This document shows, one piece after another, positions 60,768-64,000 of a DNA stretch of 64,000 bases. Position numbers and translations under genes: made by a program. The stretch covers positions 38,690,783 through 38,754,782 of the forward strand of contig CM053331.1 of NCBI GenBank assembly GCA_028583605.1, given 5' to 3'. The stretch's first letter is position 1, and each line of letters starts with the position of its first letter. Source of the stretch: Dastarcus helophoroides. Its lineage: Eukaryota; Arthropoda; Insecta; Coleoptera; Bothrideridae. The notes beneath the pieces were generated by a model. It worked only from the letters and a program-made list of their open reading frames with translations, searched no databases and was not told the origin of the DNA.

Positions 60768-62297
60768 GTTTTGTACTTCGATCATCTTCAATTGTAAAAT
60801 AAACTCCTATTAATAACAACGTATGTGCCCATTTATCCCTGAATACGCCCGCAGGTGGAATTTAGCTACTTGTAGATGACTTACAAAGCACCCGTGATGA
60901 ACTTTGGTCAAAGTCGGCAACAAAGTCGCTCCGACAAGTCCCCACACTATTTACAATATCCCATAACATAAATCACTTCACATGAAAATTATCCGAAAGC
61001 ATCGAACACCCGAGCAACCTGCAATTTCATTACCATCTCATAACGGTACCAGTTTACAACATTTTTTTTTAATATTAAGTTTCGAAACTTCGAGTGTTAC
61101 AACGTAACACTATTATTAACTAAAAAGGTGACGGGTTCCATTAATTATGCAGTAATTGATTTATTGCTTTAGTGGAGCCATTCAGCATCGTCAGATTTAA
61201 TGAATTTCAGATGCGGAGTTTTCGAGTGTATCGAGATTAGCATCAAATTGAATCGGATTTGGAGCGCGATGTCCCGGGGTAACTGGAGTATATGGTTGAG
61301 TTGGTGCTCAAGTGAGTACACTGTAAAGCGGGGGAGTCTGGTATGTGCACTAAAGCAACAAAATTGTAAGAAAGGTTTTTTAAAATTCAAGCTTCTTTAC
61401 TCTTTCATTTTGACGTAGGTAATGCTAAAATGTGACCAGGTGGCCATCTGCTATGTATTGATAAATTCTGGAAGTTTCTGCTATTGATTAGTTGGTAAAC
61501 TCTCTCAATTTTAATCCGGACAATTTGCCAAAATACAAAATGTGTACTTATCCAAACTAATTGGTGACGAACCAAGTTTAGTTGGATCATTGATATGGTA
61601 AGGAGTGGATTTGCTTCTGGACATATTATTTGTTCAGAGTTTTAATCCCCTATCATTCTAGAAAATTTACCTTCATTCGATTGCAGCTCCAAATTTAGGA
61701 GCTTAAACATTGCACTTTAATACTTCAGCAAGTTTAAGAACTGCAGTGCAATCTTGAGCTAAATAACAACTTCGTCATGGAAGGAGCATTGCGATAAAAA
61801 ATAAATCTAAATACAATGAATTACAACCACAGATATCAATTAATTAGCTCAGTCTTATACGTAAATTCCCAGACAGTTTAACGTGACAATATTTTGATGT
61901 AATTTGTAAGGAGTATCAATCAATCAGGTAAGAGGGTGCCTATGGGGCCTAAACTGTCGTATTTATGTAGGAACATCGCACCAAGTCAAACGTATATAAT
62001 TACCAAATGTTGCGCTCTGCAACGTTACAAGCTCGCATATGCATTTCGGGCATAACCCACAGTCGATAATTTTCAGAATCGCCGAAACTGAAGTCAGTGA
62101 CCGAATATTATGACCAGTTTTACGTAGCGTAAACTATAAATCCCAAAATTCACTGCTATAGCAAGTTCATTGGACTAATTAACAAAATATTTTTATATCT
62201 TTGGAAACAATTGATGATCGTTGATAGCGATATGCCCCAGGATGAATAGACGAGCTGGATTCTCAGCTTGGTGACAAGTGATTACTGTGTCATCCGA
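60768..62297. other. Single-copy DNA without a recognisable gene
   Basis: AT-rich. Overlapping short frames on both strands at 61169-61590 lack motifs. No repeats longer than a few units are seen. Confidence 0.55.
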
Positions 62298-62948
62298 AAA
62301 GAGAGAAGAGAAGAGAAGAGAGGAGAAGAGAAGAGAAGAGAAGAGAAGAGAAGAGAAGAAAAGAGAAGCGAAGAGAAGCGAAAAGATGGGAAGCGATGAG
62401 AAGAAATGAAAAGAGAGGAGGTGAGAAGAGAAGAGAAAAGAAGAGAAGAGAAGAGAAGAGAAGAGAAGAGAAGAGAAAAGAAAAGAAGAGAAAAGATGGG
62501 AAGAGAAGGAAAAAAAAGAAAAGAGAAGAGAAGAAAAGAGAAGAGAAGAAAAGAGAAGAGCAGAGTAGAGAAGAGAAGAGAAGAGAAGAGAAGAGAAGAG
62601 AAGAGAAGAGAAGAGAAGAGAAGAGAAGAGAAGAGAAGAGAAGAGAAGAGAAGAGAAAAGAAGAGAAGAGAAGAGAAAAGAAGAGAAGAGAAGAGAAGAG
62701 AAGAGAAGAGAAGAGAAGAGAAGAGAAGAGAAGAGAAGAGAAGAGAAGAGAAGAGAAGAGAAGAGAAGAGAAGAGAAGAGAAGAGAAGAGAAGAGAAGAG
62801 AAGAGAAGAGAAGAGAAGAGAAGAGAAGAGAAGAGAAGAGAAGAGAAGAGATGAGAAGAGATGAGAAGAGATGAGAAGAGATGAGAAGAGATGAGAAGAG
62901 AAGAGAAGAGAAGAGAAGAGAAGAGAAGAGAAGAGAAGAGAAGAAGAA
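62298..62948 (+). repeat. AAGAG pentanucleotide satellite
   Basis: Over 600 bp of AAGAG units, near perfect from about 62565 to 62850. A diverged first part lies at 62298-62560, and a short 10-bp variant run (AGATGAGAAG) at 62850-62895. The plus strand is pure purine. Several frames stay open on both strands because 5-bp units have 15-bp frame periodicity without stops. Confidence 0.97.
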
Positions 62949-64000
62949 AACGATGAAGAACCATCGGCATTCAAAACCTGGCATTCCACATTTTTGGTCT
63001 AACATCTTGTAATTTTGTCTTGTTTTGCTCACCACGCAAGTCAGTAAAATGGGTTACCACTTGGGCCACGATTCCCAGTCTGATTTGTGCTCTACCGCTC
63101 TACCTTGCCCCATTCTTAGCCAACGATGTAATAAAACTTTTCATTGCATATTAATAGCATTCGGAATTATTTTTTACTTCCAATATTTTACCACTTAACG
63201 TGGATCAAGCACCCATCAAGAATTATAAATAATTTGCTTAGCGACCACTTAAGAATGTTAATTCTGCTTCTGTTAATGTGGTGAGATTCATAGAGAATTA
63301 GTTTTGACTGTAGTTACTCCATGCGGCGTGGGTCCACGATGCAGCCCAATTTTGGCGACTAAATTTCTAGTTTTTAGTTTCATCTTGATCGTTTCTTGGT
63401 ACAGAGTGGATCCAGTAATACCTTGGAATTAAGGGAATTCGTCCAACATGAATTGTTTTAAGAATCTTTGCAACTTCTTCATATTGAAGAAGTTTTCAAG
63501 CTCGTTTAATTTACAAGTATCTTGTAAGCACTCAGTTGGTAAACATTTGCAAAAACTGCTACTACGTGATGGGTTTACTCGTCGTTTTCCTCGCACAAAA
63601 ACGCTTAACGCCTTATTAGAAAAATAAGACGGTTAACACGTAGTGTTCACGATCGAGTTTCCGGTACATGAATGATGGAGAATGAGTCAGCCGCTTCACG
63701 TTAAGAAAACACTTGTCTAGCAACATCCGGAAGTTGAAGTGCGCTCTGGGGAATTCGAAGATAGTAAACTATCAACAGTTTTTAATACCTACGGGTCACT
63801 GAATTTCTCTTAATAACCTTCATCTTGGACTCTTTCCATGTATTAACTGAAAATTGGTTTATTTTCAGTATATCTGGAGCGTCGATGTTATCTGACGTTT
63901 TTTTTAGAACGAGCCCAGTTCCACCTGAGGGAACTAAGAAGAAAACTAGAGAGTTAGCGATGGGGTTAAATATTCTAGGACACTAGCGGATCAATGCGAT
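62949..64000. other. Single-copy DNA with a 167-bp-family fragment
   Basis: 63050-63082 (GGGTTACCACTTGGGCCACG) is a fragment of the 54.6-55.9 kb satellite monomer. No gene or other repeat is recognised after it. Confidence 0.6.

Noticed and set aside
62193..63035. Ser-Leu-Phe repeat frames of 226-280 codons
   Set aside because: Translation of the AAGAG satellite complement, with all frames open.

Overview
The window reads as eukaryotic, AT-rich, repeat-dominated DNA. An arthropod, most likely an insect, is the best guess. The evidence is a GT-AG bounded exon, a 5'-truncated non-LTR retrotransposon tail with insect-style RNase H/zinc-finger ending, a solo LTR, AAGAG-type and polypurine satellites, and many tandem families with monomers of about 161-175 bp. 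No bacterial or organellar signature is present. The species cannot be named from the sequence. The whole window looks like pericentromeric or other constitutive heterochromatin with a few islands of single-copy DNA. Nearly all open frames are by-products of stop-free repeats.

Layout. 1-2.8 kb: polypurine satellite with a higher-order repeat near 525 bp. 3.06-3.66 kb (minus strand): one convincing internal exon of a real gene, followed by a (TAAA)n microsatellite. 3.9-13.1 kb: satellite of palindromic ATTTCACGGTGAAAT boxes, interrupted at 12.26-12.51 kb by a solo LTR with a 5-bp target duplication. 13.1-15.7 kb: single-copy spacer with weak coding remnants. 15.7-25.4 kb: the same satellite family in the opposite orientation. 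25.4-28.6 kb: single-copy island. 28.6-43.9 kb: several tandem families (672-, 393-, 172- and 161-bp periods) that share one 20-bp core, GTGCAGATCATGACGATTTG. An unrelated island with a 15-bp minisatellite lies at 36.4-37.45 kb. 44.25-44.60 kb: non-LTR retrotransposon 3' end flanked by a 12-bp target duplication. 44.6-45.3 kb: two minisatellites. 45.3-48 kb: single-copy DNA. 48-49.5 kb: 172-bp satellite. 50.2-53.9 kb: second polypurine block. 54.6-55.9 kb: 167-bp satellite. 56-60.8 kb: foldback (MITE-like) elements, one of which has been amplified into a 324-bp tandem array. 62.3-62.95 kb: AAGAG pentanucleotide satellite. The remainder is single-copy DNA in which I see no gene.

There is no operon or pathway here. 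The biology is that of repeats: conserved protein-binding-like boxes kept while surrounding sequence diverges, mirrored satellite arrays, conversion of a foldback transposon into a satellite, and a coding exon stranded between arrays and so probably belonging to a gene with very large introns.
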